Below, piece after piece: positions 46,042 to 59,173 of a DNA stretch of 64,000 nucleotides. The DNA lies in NCBI GenBank assembly GCA_019454045.1, contig SKCR01047718.1, positions 1 to 64,000 on the forward strand, read 5' to 3'. How positions within the stretch are numbered: position 1 is the stretch's first letter; every line of letters starts with the position of its first letter. The notes under the pieces are model-generated. The model searched no databases. It was not told the DNA's origin and was given only the letters and a program-made list of their open reading frames with translations. The position numbers were made by a program, and so were the translations under genes. The stretch is from Zanthoxylum bungeanum (lineage: Eukaryota > Streptophyta > Magnoliopsida > Sapindales > Rutaceae).

Positions 46042-48900
46042 GGCACATAGCCAGTCACTCGAGTGTCTAACACCCGAACTATGTACAATTCACTCAAATT
46101 GCTGAGGAAAGGTTTTCGTCAGCGGATTTGCTTAATTATCGTCTGACGCGATTTATTCGATCATCACATCGCCACGATGTATGATCCGAACGAATCAGAT
46201 GAATAGTCGAAGTTTATCTGGATCAATGATGAGACCTTCAATTCCTTAGCCTGTGCTGACGCCTAGCTCAGCTGCTAACAGAACTATATCTAATCTAATT
46301 AGATTTATTATCGATCCAAATGGCTTCTATTGGCCTCAGCTGCAGCTAATCAAATCCGCATTTGTTGTTAATTCGACAACAGTTATCTTGCTCGAAAGAT
46401 TTCTAGCTTACTGTCCCAGTGTTCAAACTTTATAGTACCGCAGTATTTACCGGTTTGGAAACTTGCAGAAGTGATCCCAGGCACTTCAAGTTCTCCATCT
46501 CCATAGTTTAAGACAACATCTTTAGTTCTCTAAGATACTAACAGATGTTCTTAATCTTCAATCCAGTGACTATCTTTTGGATTGACCTGATTGTGACTCC
46601 ATATGCTCGAGCGTATGAGACACCAATACAAGTACATTTTAAATGTACAATTTCCAGAGAGTGTTAACAACTCCAAATCTATCTCCCTGTAGATCTTTAT
46701 TCCTTGAATAAAGGTTGTTACTCCCCAGAATTCTACGGAGAATTTCTTATGAAAGCCAAGCTTTCACCGATTGCTTTATGGGAATTTCATTTCCAAGAAA
46801 TGACATATTATCATTATTTTACAGGACATTCATGTCAGTGCACTCCCACTAACCCTTTTATATACACAAGAATCATTTCGTTTTGAGTCAAATCATAAAC
46901 TATTATGATTATTTCAAAACGTCAGTTCCAAGAACCTTATGCTTGCTTCAATCCAAACATGGATCGAATAACCCGCAAACCTTGTTTGTCGGTTATACAA
47001 AATCGTCAGGATGTTGTAAACATCCTCCAAAAGGTTTCCTTTTCAGGAAAGCGATTTTGATTTGTAACTGACATATTTCATAAATGAAATATACAGTTAT
47101 CTACAAGCATCTTCAAAATGGATTTACCATGGCAACAGGTAAAAGGTTGAACCGTTATTAACACAATGTTGATAACGATACCTTTCCGTCAAAAGCCCAG
47201 CTTTGTACGTTGGTATGTTGCCTTCCATGTATGTCTTCCCTGAAGACGTTTAATGTACCATAGACACAATGCCTTGTGGTACAACAACTAGTATCTAAAA
47301 TAGTTGTTATACATGGAATCCATTTCGGACTCATGGCACTTTGCCATAATAGGGAGTCGATACCTCGTATCACTTCCTTGAAACGTAGTCGGTGGATGTA
47401 CCTTCATAAGATTGACATCTTTATGAGGTTAGATCAGAAATCCATACCCTAGGTCATTTTCTGACTCTATCCGATCTACGAGTGTCTTGTGTATTTGAAG
47501 ATTAATGGTATAGATTCATCATAGATGAACTATTTGTGTTCCATTACGGACTTTGTGCCTTGAACAATATTACTCCGATTTTCATCGAGTATCACTATCC
47601 TCCCACTGACCACATGCATATCGGTATTCCTCTCAGGAAAAACCGCATGGTGAGCAACAATCACATTGTTCTCATGTGAGATTTATAAGTACTATACTTA
47701 TGGTTTCCCTTAGGATAACCTATATTGGCACTTATCCAATTTGGGTCCTTAGTTTGGTATCATCCAAACGTTATGCCTGGCATACCCAAATTATCAGGAA
47801 TGAGAAACCTTGTTTCTTCCCTGTTCATATTATATATGATATATGTCAAACAGATTTATATAGAACCTTATTCTAAATAAGTTTTGCACTGTTAGTACAT
47901 ATCCTATTGAAGGAAACAGTAGCTCAGAGCGACTCGTGATTAGCCTTATCATGTCTAACATGATTCGGTTAATTCGTTCGGACACACCGTCACTTTGACG
48001 TGTTTCGGGAGGAGTCCTCATTTGAAAGAATACTATACTCTTTCAAGTATATACGAAACTTACTGCTCAAGTATTTTCCATTACGGTTTTACCGTGGCGG
48101 AATAATACTATAGCCGATCTGTTTGTCTATTTTGTGTCGAAACTCTAAAAGTTTCTGATTTGTGTTCTTTAAAAGAAACACATAACCATAACGTGATGCC
48201 ACATCCGTTAAGGTCACGAAATATTCATGTTCACATCTAGCCTAGCTAGATATGGGCCCACTAACTTCACCATGAATAGGGCTAACAGATCGGTGGCACT
48301 TACACTATAACCAAGTAAATAGTATTTTAGGTACTTTACCTAATAAACTAGATTCGCAGACCTTATTTGAATAGTCAAATCAGTCCTAGTATCCACTCTT
48401 CAAAAGTGTGGATATACGAGTCTAATTAAATTGTGTCCTAGACAACAATGCCACAAATAAGTCTCTATTGATCAAATCAATTTGAGCTATTTATTTGTCA
48501 ATTTATATGTTTGAGATTTTATTTATATTCAAAATATAAATTCTGTTATTTACATCTAATGTATTTATCTCAGTATCATCTTTATATAATAAAACACTTA
48601 ATGTTCTATAATATAAAGGTTTTATCCATAACGGATTAAACACTGATATAGAGATAATGTCTCTAGTCAAACTAGTTACATTATAACAGTTTCTAATTTA
48701 AGTATATACCCGAAGGGTAGTTCCTAAACTTAGGTATCTACGGTCAAAACAGCGACTTTCATCCCGTTTCTGATTCGCAGATGAATCTTAGCTTGAAGTC
48801 AGTATCCTGCTCAAAGCAGATTCTGAATATCAATACATATATTTTATGTACTACAGTAAGTATTTAAAATCTAATTTCAATACTAGCTGTGAACATAACT
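46042..48900 (-). pseudogene. Decayed copia pol of LTR-A copy 1
   Basis: Collinear with 13283-16160. Integrase is represented by GVSERINRIMLDMIRLITSR (47830-48021, minus). The start of RT is seen in SLLWQSAMS (47158-47373). The RT catalytic site reads NNDN at 46807-46818 followed by MSFLGN. Copy 2 has NNDD and ISFLGN, so the Tyr-Val to Asn-Asn change is shared. The protease Asp-Thr-Gly is also lost. No long frame remains, although the two LTRs are almost identical. Confidence 0.78.
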
Positions 48901-51900
48901 AAGACAAACATTTTCAAAGTAAGAGCCTTGCCCTTCTTTAATTCCTTCGTGTCTGCCATATCCAAATGGTAGTCATTTTGGGATATGTTAATTATCCTTT
49001 TCAATATTTCAGAAACCTTAGGCCAAGCCTTGGGTTTTTAGAATATTGAAAGGATGTGCACCTCGTGCTACATGCCCAATTGTAAACTTTGACTTTATAT
49101 AAATAGTCAATTAATTCTCCAAGAATATAAATTGCAATTTTAATTCTTCTTAAATCTAAAATTAGATTTATGACAAGTATATTAAATTAAGCATTAAAGT
49201 CATCATCACATAAATCTTCCAAAGATTTTATGCTCTACTTATCTTGCTAATTTTGGGCTTAAGGTATAATAATGAGTTATTTTATAAATAAGTAACCTAT
49301 TATTTATTCCCAATTTGAAAATTAAATCATTTAAAATATTTTAATCCCAGATTATATTTTAAATATCCAACTTTTCAATTTTATCTTGATTACAATAGTC
49401 CAACTATTTAATCAACGATTAGTGGTACTTTATATATTATAATGATTATAATAGTCCAACTATATAATCAAATATAATCCAAATTAATTAACCTCAATTA
49501 CATTGATTACTATAATCCAATTATTAAATCAATTGTAAACTGAAATTAATTAATTCAAATATATTGATTAATATAATCCAATTATATATAATCAAGTATA
49601 ATACAGTCCAACTGTTTATTAAAACAACAATTTAAATATTAGTCCAACTAACATTTAATCTAATGACGAAATAATTTAAATGAGCGCGTATGGCGAGTAA
49701 TTGAACGAGTATTGCAAATTCAATTCTTGCCTCCCACTATTTTTCGTCGAGCCTCTAACCCTCTGTCGAGTACTCGGGAAACCGTGTTTCCTAGTGGGCT
49801 AGGATCCCGTTAAATATCACACAATCTTGACTTTGGCCAACAAATTGTATGATAATTAACTAGGTAGATCTCGAAGATCAATTGGATCTCATCCAACTCC
49901 TAGATCCAGTAGGTGGACATCCAAGTCCCAAACATATATCTTATATATGCCTATACATCGAATGTATACCCTAACCTTTTTCCTCTGAATCAATTAGGCC
50001 TTGGCTTTGGCACAACAAACCTAGTGATCCCAGTCAAGCGGGGACCCATTGACATGGAAGCTTCGTAATCAATGTCCATGGACAAGAAGTGGTCTTGACT
50101 TTGGCCAACAAACCACAACTTGGACACGACACCGATATGGAACAAAGCCTCGTGATTAAAACACATCTTTGATGGACAAGGGCTTGACTTTGGCCAACAA
50201 CCCCTGCCAATCTCGGATCTTGAGTAAGAATCATTCAATGGAAGGAAAAACGCATGATATTTAACGAGGGTTTTTCGCGTGCAAATTGGCTACCAATTTA
50301 ATTATCTTTGTTAAGGTCTCATCATCATACACCCTTAAACATGCATTCTAAACACATAATAAAGCGCATATGTAAAATAATAATGATATGCGGATGGATA
50401 TTTTACATTGATCCTAGATCAAATCTCTCTCTTTCTCTCTCCCGCTAGCTCTAATATTCTTCTACCCGTTACACTACACTTCTAAAGAAACCTCATATAC
50501 ATAGAGGGGAATAGGTGAGAAGAGAATACAAAGAAATAGGAGATAAGGCTGGACACGCAGGTCCAATTTAATAAATCAAATTTATTAAAATTCCAAAATC
50601 GCACGCCCCACCCGACTAATATCCATCTGATATACATTATTCAAACATCACAACCATGTATTCATACAAGCATGTTATCAATCAATCAATCAAATTAATT
50701 AATCTTGATTATTAGTGATCATCCAATGTTCAAACAAAGATTTGATTTTGTTCGAGTCAAACTCGTATTGCGAACACGTACTCAAAGTACGATTTCTCAA
50801 ATAAAATTAAATTACATGATTAAATCCAATTTAATACGTATTTAATTCTAATTCATTATTTAATTCCAAATTAAATATTACACCTTATTAACGAACCTTT
50901 ACGACTTAAATTCCAAATTTAATCGCAACGGGTCTCAAAGCCCAATTAACATCTAATGTTTTATTTAATTAAAGTCCAATGGGCTTTTAATTAATTTCTA
51001 TAAGGCGTGGACTTTTGGTCAACTCGGGTCAAACCGAACAACCAAAATCCAATCCGGGAGTTACCCCATAAGCCTTTAAATTAATTTTGGCCCATTAGGC
51101 CTAATTAAATAATTAAGGTCCATTAAGTCATAATTGGACCTTTTGGATTCGGTTTTGGGCCTAATTGGATCCAACCAATTTTGCCTAAACCCAACTTTGT
51201 TACAACAAGCCCAAAAGCCCAATTACAACCTAACAAGCCCAATTTCCAAAATCAAGCCCTAATTAATTAACTTATAAAATTCCAAATTTCACAATTAATT
51301 AACCTAAGTGTAATACACAATCAATTACCCAATTAACATTTCTAAAACATCAATTAGCCTAATTAATCATGCACTTTAACATTAAATAGTGTCCAACACA
51401 ATTTATTAAAATCAAACCCAATTTACATGCTTTCAAGTCTCGGCAATTAGGGGTTTTTTCAATTCGATTCGGTTTCAATCCAATTGAGTCCACAATCATA
51501 ATTTACCAAATCAATTCAACTCATCCAATGAATCAAACAACAAAATCACATGAATTTCATGTCCAATTGAATTCGGTCAACCCACTTTATAAAGGGAAAA
51601 TTGTTCCAAATCAAAATTCAATTCAATTGAACTTCAAAACAACATTCCCCAATTGTTTTAAGTCATCCAATGATCAAACAAAACAAAATCACCAAGACAT
51701 TAGGGTTATCCAATTTTCGCTTTGCCATCCAATTTGGGGAAAATTGATCCAATCCAATTTTCTTGAAATTGATCACACACAATCTCAATAAAACATGTTT
51801 TAAGCATACTTAAACATCCAATTTAATTAAAACATGCTCAAAGACATTTTACCCAATTTCAAGTTACATGTTCAACCTAAAGAATTGGGGAAAATTGATC

Positions 51901-52040
51901 CAATCCAATTTTCTTGAAATTGATCATGCACAATCTCAATTAAACATCATCCAAGCATGCTTAAATAATCAATTTAATCAAAACAAGTCAAAATCGATTT
52001 TGCCCAAAATAAACCCTAACTTTTTTCATGCTTGATAATA
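48901..52040 (-). other. Gag relic and non-coding 5' region of LTR-A copy 1
   Basis: Where copy 2 has the CCHC knuckle this copy is deleted or altered (48950-49010). AT-rich tandem units lie at 49385-49640. The 19-bp motif CTTGACTTTGGCCAACAAA recurs at 49826-49844 and 50094-50112, with an 18-bp version at 50183-50200. From 50930 to 52040 the sequence is rich in GGCCCA and CAATTT words. It contains a duplicated phrase around GGGGAAAATTGATCCAATCC (51735 and 51890). No protein recognised. Confidence 0.6.
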
Positions 52041-52053
52041 GCTCAAGATACCA
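52041..52053 (-). other. Primer-binding site of LTR-A copy 1, imperfect
   Basis: The minus strand reads TGGTATCTTGAGC 1 bp after the 5' LTR. The first seven bases equal the initiator tRNA-Met site TGGTATCAGAGC, and the rest is altered. It could be a degraded Met site or another tRNA. Confidence 0.6.
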
Positions 52054-52054
52054 T

Positions 52055-54194
52055 TGTTGAGTGCAAATCAAGTCCCAAGATCAACAAATCAAGCATAAAA
52101 ACGAGTATGAGACACAACAAAGGAGGTGCGGAATATACTCACATTGAATTCGGTTTTGATGAAATGAACACAAGTTGCGTTTTTGCTTCCTCCAAGCTCA
52201 CGGAAACAGCTCTCCAAGGCAGTGGGCTGCTCGGTTTGGACTGGTTTGGTTCCTCCAAGAATCGGCCATGCATGGACTCCATTGAAGCTCAAAGCTTCAA
52301 GCTCCAAAAATTAAATCCAAGCTCATGAAGACACTTCCCTATCACCTATGTATCACTCATGGTGTGCTAGCACTAAGTCTTCTTCAATTTTGCTTCTCAA
52401 AAATCGGTGAAACCAGAAAATATTTTAAGCAAAATCGACAGTGAAGCCGTGAAGAAGATGAGAGGAAAAGAGAGGGAAAATGAGAGATCGTATCTTGCAT
52501 GTGAGAGAGAGAAAAGATTTAATATATATATTTATTTCATTTACCAAGTAAATTAAATAAAACATATATATTACTTTTATTCAAAAGTCAAAAAATAAAA
52601 GCAATAAAGCTTTCCATCATTTCTACTCTTTTACTTTAAGTCACATCACATCACTTTAATAAAGTGACATGTTGTCAAGTCACATCACTCAAAGTGACAA
52701 TTGATTTGACGCATGATGTGACAAATGATTTGACGCTTGATGTGACTCGCGTGTGCGCGCTCGAATTCGAAATGCGAATGCGCTCGCATTCACTCTCGGG
52801 CTCGGGTTCGCTAATTCCAAATTAACGAATTTTCCGTCGCGTCGTAATTAAATGATTACGCCTAGCGAAATCACTATTCACGTCGCTAACGAATTAATTC
52901 TAAATTAATTCGTTCGCCCGAATTAAAATCTAATTTTAATTCCGCGTCAAAATCCAATTTCTTATAATATATCGAATATATTATTTTATCGATTAATTCC
53001 AAATTAATCGTTCTCTCTCTTTAATTAATATTTTTCCCAGATAAAATATCTCCGTAATTAATCCCAGATTAATTTTCTCTCTCATCGAATTAATCCCAGA
53101 TTAATTCTATCTCTCTCTTCTAATTAATCCCAGATTAATCAAAGTGCGAGTCATACGTCATCAGTGAATCTTCAGGAACTGACCCATGAGATCTCCGGAT
53201 ATGTTGGCAGTAAATACGATCGTCGGACTGTCCGAACACGTAAGTACCTTGTACTACGTTTATACCGATTTACAAGACAAGGTTGGCTTCTAGCAAAGCG
53301 CCATGCCTACCCAATTCTCCAGAAATATTCTTACAGTAATATATAGATCTGTATCAAGCGTAGTATACCGTAGTATTGTGTATATCGGCCCAGTATCGGA
53401 TAGTCACATGCTAGGGCTGGGACTGGATAAGTGTCTGCCCCGTCCGAAGCACATGTCGGATGTCTGGTAACATAGTCTCTATAATCGGACATTTATGACC
53501 TGGTCACAATATCCCGATTGGTTGCGCAACACTTAAGAGCACTAGTACCGTATCCAGCGTGACATCATCTCCAATATGACTGAAGTGATACTTCCGTCTT
53601 GACATCACACCCAATACACTACGACTCTCTGATAAACCCAGAAGTGGTGTACACAGAACCGGTTAAAGCCCTGTACCACCAAGACTAAAGTCTACCGATT
53701 ACCGTAAGTATTAGCGATGTAAGTCTCAGGTTAAGACTATACACACCTACCCTGATTTCGGCCTCCCATAGACACATAGTCATAATACCAATGGGATTCC
53801 GAGGGGTCTATCCAGAGCGAAGCTGTTTCCCGTACCATCGGTGAAACACGACCTCCTATCGCACTTGCATAAGTATCCAACACTTATATATATGAGAACT
53901 AGGCCGTTGTGCCCTCACAACACGCACAAGTGCAATACTAGCCTATTCCGCATTATCGATGTCCAGTCTCGATAATACTCCGGCTAGGGATATTTAATGA
54001 TTAATCCTTCGTGGACTGATACTGTCTCATATCATCTCAATCCAGGAACTAATCATATGGACCTCTCTTCATTATACATTTATGGTGATTTAATCACAAA
54101 TGATGAGAGTGCAATTTCCTTGTCACATAGTTAATTTATACAACAACACCGTGATCTGTACAAATAATGACGCTATGGGTCATATTATCCAACA
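52055..54194 (-). mobile_element. LTR-A copy 1, 5' LTR, 2140 bp
   Basis: Almost identical to 43889-46030; by eye only scattered substitutions and 1-5-bp indels. Palindrome array at 52990-53140, GTGAGT at 52137-52142 (minus). Confidence 0.93.
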
Positions 54195-54199
54195 TATCC

Positions 54200-55593
54200 C
54201 ATGTGTCTGTGAGAACTTTCATGTATCGATTATATGACTAGTCCTTAGACTTGAGGTCTTTACAATCGTATGTGTGGATCAAATAACTTTGACATTCTCC
54301 TTCCTCGGTTCAAAAGATCCGGTCATAAGGGTATGATTGGGTCATTTTTTGAAACACATGAAGTTTATAAAGATACAACAGATAATCGTTAGTCTCTCGG
54401 ATAATATTAAAAGTAGTATTCCAGTTCGCGGGTTGATATGTATGATCAGTTCTTGAGACTGTGGACACAGCGGAAGAATCATGTGAGATTCTTGGGTTAG
54501 CATGATTCATGACACTATCAACATCATACCTTTGACCATATGGGTAGACATTTCCATACGCTAAGTCAACAGTTGGAGATACAGTGAGGCGAGGGACCGT
54601 ATCATATGTAAATCGCATACATAATGGGTATATATATATATATATATATATTTCCTTCTCATTTGGGGGCCTTGGCATGTTGCTAGATGTCAACCTTGGT
54701 CATTGAACTCGAACGACCATCTGATCGGAGGATAATTTATGTTTGATTAAATTATCACGATTCATTTCATGTCCAACTTGAGGGGAACCCAAAGGTCACA
54801 CACAACAAACTCGAAATCAATGGTTAACAGTGCACGGTACAAATATAACAACATATATGATTGTTGTAGGAATTGTTCATAAATTGTTCAATGTGTTTAA
54901 TTATTGAACAGATCATTTATGAGGTTCCATAGTGGCTTAGGGATTGGTGAATGACGATGGGGGCACTTTGGGAATTGGAATAAAAAAAATTAATATTCAT
55001 ATGAATAGTAATTTTTTTTTTTTTTTTGAATTCCAATTCGGTCCAAACCCTTATTAGGATTTTATAATCTCATTAAACAACTAAATTAAGATCCAATGGC
55101 TAAGATTAAATTTGCTTTTATCCCACATCAGATTCTTAATTAATTTTGTTGTCTTTGGAGCACTATATAAACCCAAAGAATTCTTCACAAATTTTTGCAC
55201 CAAACCTTTCAAATCTTGGGTTTATATAAGTGAGCAACTCTAAATTTTTAAGAGTAAGCCACTGATTTTGAGGATCCTTAAGTCTAATTGACTAGATGAA
55301 CCTCGAGTTAAAATTTTTGAGGTATTTGCCTAGGCTAGCACCAAGGGCAAAATACCGGTGCACTCAAGGCGTAGTCTTGCCGTTGAGTTTTGGCTTTGGT
55401 GTGTGCATATTTGGAGGCCACACACTTGGGTGGCTCTTTGGAACGTGGAAAAGCTTGTTGAGCTCGAGAAAAGCTTGTAGGTTGGAGGGAGGACTGGAGG
55501 AGTCTACGGTTCAAGTAAGTCTTTTTCTTTCTTTATTTTAATTAGAGTTCTTATGATAGTTATCATGTTTATGTTTATGTTCTTTGCATGTTT
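54200..55593 (+). mobile_element. 5' LTR-B of B2, right part, 3' end missing
   Basis: Resumes LTR-B after the duplicated TATCC and is collinear with 60473-61888. It contains a (TA)n run (54629-54651), TATATAAA (55164-55171) and GTAAGT (55515-55520). It stops near CTTTGCATGTTTT; the last about 140 bp of the LTR and the primer site are absent. Confidence 0.9.
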
Positions 55594-55915
55594 TTCAATG
55601 GAGGAATCCATTTGACAATTATTCACTTAAACTTGCAAAAATTCTCAATAATAATTTGAGTCTAAAATTTTCCTCCCATTGTAAAGTATAGACCCAAATG
55701 GCTTAAACCGTATTGGCAGGACTAGGCTTTACCAGACTGACCAATACCAATTTGTCCCTAAATCGTACTATTGACAATGATTTGACTTTTCTGAGTCATA
55801 AGACGCAGTGACCCTTAGGCGTGGTCTTATAACTTAGTGGCAAAGATTGGGTGTCCACAAGGATTAGCATAAGCTATGACATGTTTGATTGCCCAACCCC
55901 ATGATCAAGGAATTG
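55594..55915. other. Segment of unknown origin replacing LTR end and primer site
   Basis: About 320 bp with no match to LTR-B or to the B1 leader and no coding frame. It begins CAATGGAGGAATCC and ends where B1-like leader sequence resumes (ATATCATAAATTGGTTGGG). It may be leader sequence lost from B1, brought next to the LTR by deletion, or a small insertion. Confidence 0.5.
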
Positions 55916-56165
55916 TGATTTATATCATAAATTGGTTGGGAACCTTCATAATTATCGTATTTTATAACGACCGGCCCTAGTCAGAGTTATGAAATGATAA
56001 TAATGGGATCCTTGCCCACAAGAAATTCATCATATTGGGGTTGATGTGATTTGCTTAAAATTTTAAAACAATTGAGTGGGAGCAACTTCATAATATTAAA
56101 AGCCCATGTTATTATGAAACATTAATGAAAACATATTCCTAATTTTAACATTTTCTCTTAACAGG

Positions 56166-56990
56166 TGGGTTAGAGTATCACTTCGTTCCATCCTTGATGA
56201 GCATAAGCTCAAAGGGAACAACTACAATGACTGGTTTAGAAACCTTAAAACTATCTTACGACAAGAAAATATTTTCTATGTTCTTGAAAGACCATTTCCC
56301 CCTGAACCCGCAGAAGATACTGACCAAGATACATTTGATGCTTGGAAGAAACACGTCGATGATGATGAGCAAGCAGTTTGCATAATGCTTGGCTCTATGT
56401 TGGACGAACTTCAGAAAACTCACGAAGATATAGATGCTCAAACCATCATCTTTCATTTGAATGAGTTGTATGCAACTTCCGTTCATACCGTGAGATTCCA
56501 AGTGTCATGTGCCTTATTCCAAACAAGGTATAAGGAAGGATCTGTTAGTGGACATGTGCTTAAGATGATTGCCCACATTGAAAAATTGGCCAACCTCGGG
56601 TTCATCATGGATCATGAGATAGGTCACGATCTAATTCTTCAGTCATTACCAAAAGAATTCTCTAACTTTATTATGCAGTTTCATTTGTCTGATAAGAAGC
56701 ACTTTAGCAGAATTGCACAATCTGATAAAGTAGAAGAAAGGACTTGAAACCAGAGCTTAAAACCTCCGTCATGCTTACGAGTACGGACCTGAAGCCACGA
56801 GGCCCAAAGAAAAATAAGGGCAAGGCCAAGGCTCCAGATCACCTAAAGCCCAATGGTAAGGTGGAGAAGAAAAGGGAAAAGGGAAATGTTTCTTTTGTGG
56901 AGAAAAAAGGGTCATTGGAAGAAGAAACTGCAGGTCCTTGAAAGCCAAGGAAGCTAGGGAAGCCCAAGAGGCCAAGAAGCCCAATGCTTC
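56166..56990 (+). pseudogene. Copia B2 gag
   Basis: Matches the B1 gag throughout. The ATG-containing start seen in B1 is deleted; the sequence opens at RVSLRSILDEHKLK. Frames shift at about 56250, 56695 and 56880. The main part (56385-56747) has MLGSMLDELQKTHEDID and FQTRYKEGSVSGHVLKMIAH. The zinc knuckle begins CFFCGEK, so the cysteine lost in B1 is kept, but an extra base then breaks the frame. Not functional. Confidence 0.85.
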
Positions 56991-57039
56991 AGGTATGTTT
57001 TATATGATTGAACTATATTCTCAAAACTTTTAACCTTCT

Positions 57040-57330
57040 ACTTGGGTGCTTGACACCGGTTGTGGGACTCACTTGTGTAACAATGTGCAGGGCCGAGAAA
57101 CAGTAGGAGACTCCGTCATGGGGAGGTTGACTTACGTATGGGTAATGGAGCAAAACTGGCTGTATTGTGCGTGGGACTTATTCATTAGTTTTACCAAATG
57201 GTTTAGTTTTAGACTTAGAAGATGTGTTTATGTACCTTCTCTAGTAAAGAACATCATTTCAATTGGTTTTTCATGCCTAATAAGTTTTGTTGTAATGAAT
57301 GTTCTATTTATTTCAATGAAATAAAATATG
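57040..57330 (+). pseudogene. Copia B2 protease
   Basis: Active site LDTGCGTHLCNNVQG with intact Asp-Thr-Gly (57052-57060), followed by a frameshift and then fragments around YVPSLVKNIIS. The rest of the domain and the first part of integrase (57330-57480) are in broken frames. Confidence 0.8.
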
Positions 57331-57449
57331 GAGATGGTATTTGAATAATGGTATCTATGTCTTACAAACTAACAAAAAATGTTCAACCTCTAATATATAC
57401 AACGTTAACTCGAATAATCTCAATGAATCACTTCTATAGCACAGTCGTT

Positions 57450-58345
57450 AGGTCATATCAATGAAACAAGATTAACTAAGCTACATAAGGATGGGTATTT
57501 CAAACCCTTCAAATATAAACCTTATGAAACTTGTGAGTCTTGTTTACTTGGTAAAATGACCAAATTACCCTTCAAAGGTAAAGGACAACGTGCAGCAGAG
57601 ACATTAAACTCATACACTCTGATGTATGCGGACCAATGTCAGTCACCGCTAGAGGTGGATTCTCCTACTTCATTACCTTTATCGATGACCATTCGCGATA
57701 TGGGTATGTGTACCTTATGCGGTACAAATCTGAAGCCTTTGAGAAATTCAAAGACTTCAAGGCTGAAGTAGAAAACCAGCTTAATAAAAGTATTAAGTCA
57801 CTAAGGTCTGACCGAGGTGGTGAATACTTAAGCAACGAATTTCAAGATTACTTGAGATAAAATGGCATTGTTTCCCAGTGGACTCCTCCAGGAACTCCAC
57901 AGCATAATGTGGTCTCCGAAAAGAGAAATCGGACATTATTAGATATGGTCCGATCAATGATGCTAGGCACGGATCTACCTCTATCATTTTTGGGTATTGC
58001 TTTAGAAACTGCAACACTAATTAAACCAAGTTCCTTCCAAGACTGTTAGTCAAACACCATATGAGTTATGGTCTGGGAAATGTCATAGTCTTAGTTATCT
58101 AAGAGTTTGGGGATGTGACGCATATGCCAAGCTCACACAAACTAACAAATTGGATGATAAGGGCGGTTAAATGTAAGTTTGTAGGATATGTCTTGAACTC
58201 AAGAGCATACGTGTTCTACGTCCCAAATGAACAAAGAACATTTGTCTCACGAAATGCTAAATTTCTAGAGAATGAATCCTTCTCAAGAAATATAGTGGGA
58301 GTAGACTTGACCTCGATGAGGTACGAGAAGAACAAACTAACATAG
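57450..58345 (+). pseudogene. Copia B2 integrase
   Basis: The zinc finger region includes KPYETCESCLLGKMTKLPFK. The core includes VTARGGFSYFITFIDDHSRY, IKSLRSDRGGEY with the second Asp, and then VVSEKRNRTLLDMVRSMML with the catalytic Glu. The first Asp (SDVCGP, near 57621) is out of frame. A TAA after FQDYLR and further shifts near 57610 and 58020 break it. The C-terminal part (58115-58345) has VKCKFVGYVLNSRAYVFYVP. This order (protease, integrase, then RT) defines copia. Confidence 0.85.
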
Positions 58346-58511
58346 AACTAACCCCAGGCCCCTCAAAAGGGCAGCGACGAACAACCACCAAAATGGTATG
58401 AACTCATAAGGTCTGGTAGGGAAAGACATGAGCCTGAAAGATATGGTTTCATATGATGATGAGACATGATCAGGTCATTGATAATGACGATCCACTATTT
58501 ATGATGAAGTA

Positions 58512-59173
58512 ATGCGTGACATTGATTTAGTCAAGTGGCTTGAGGCCATGAAATCCGAAATAGACTCTATGTATCAGAATCAAGTCTGGGACTTGGTAGA
58601 TTCACCTGAAGGGATAAAACCCATAGGCTGCAAATGGATTTACAAGCATAAAATTGATGCAGAAGGCAACATCCAAACCTATAAGGCTAGGTTGATGGCG
58701 AAAGGTTATAGAAAAATCCAAGGAATTGACTATGACGAAACCTTCTCGTCTGTTGCAATGATAAAGTCCATTCGAATTTTACTAGCACTAGCTGCACACT
58801 TTGATTATGAGATTTGGTAGATGGATGTCAAAACAGTTTCCTTAATGGGAACCTCGTAGAGGAAGTCTATATGACACAACCTGAGGGGTTTGCATCTAAG
58901 GATGATCATAATAAAGTATGCATGCTTAAACGATCCATTTATGGACTCAAGCAAGCCTCCAAAAGTTGGAATATACGATTTGATGAGATAATGAAAGAAT
59001 ATGACTTCATCAAAAATGTAGACGAGCCTTGTGTTTACAGGAAAAGTAGTGGGAGTGCTGTTGTATTTCTTGTATTATATGTCGATGATATATTAATCAT
59101 CGGGAATGATATTCCCATGATGCAAGTCACCAAGCAATGGTTATCTCATAATTTCTCCATTAAAGATTTGTGA
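58512..59173 (+). pseudogene. Copia B2 reverse transcriptase
   Basis: Frame 58512-58820 has LEAMKSEIDSMYQNQVWDLV, GCKWIYKHKIDAEGNIQTYK and KARLMAKGY, ending in a stop after HFDYEIW. Frame 58814-59173 continues with SFLNGNLVEEVYMTQPEGF, LKRSIYGLKQASKSWN and the catalytic YVDD (59078-59089) in LYVDDILIIGND. One stop plus one small deletion separate the halves. The preserved YVDD contrasts with the destroyed site of the LTR-A family. Confidence 0.9.

Larger units (their letters stand above)
43889..54194 (-). mobile_element. LTR-A element copy 1, complete, 10,306 bp
   Basis: Bounded by TATCC (43884-43888, 54195-54199). Two near-identical LTRs (43889-46030 and 52055-54194) enclose about 6 kb. The polypurine tract AAGTGGGAGAT (46031-46041, minus) and a primer site starting TGGTATC (52041-52053, minus) lie in the correct places. 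The interior has no frame longer than 87 codons. Structurally complete but without coding capacity. Confidence 0.93.
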
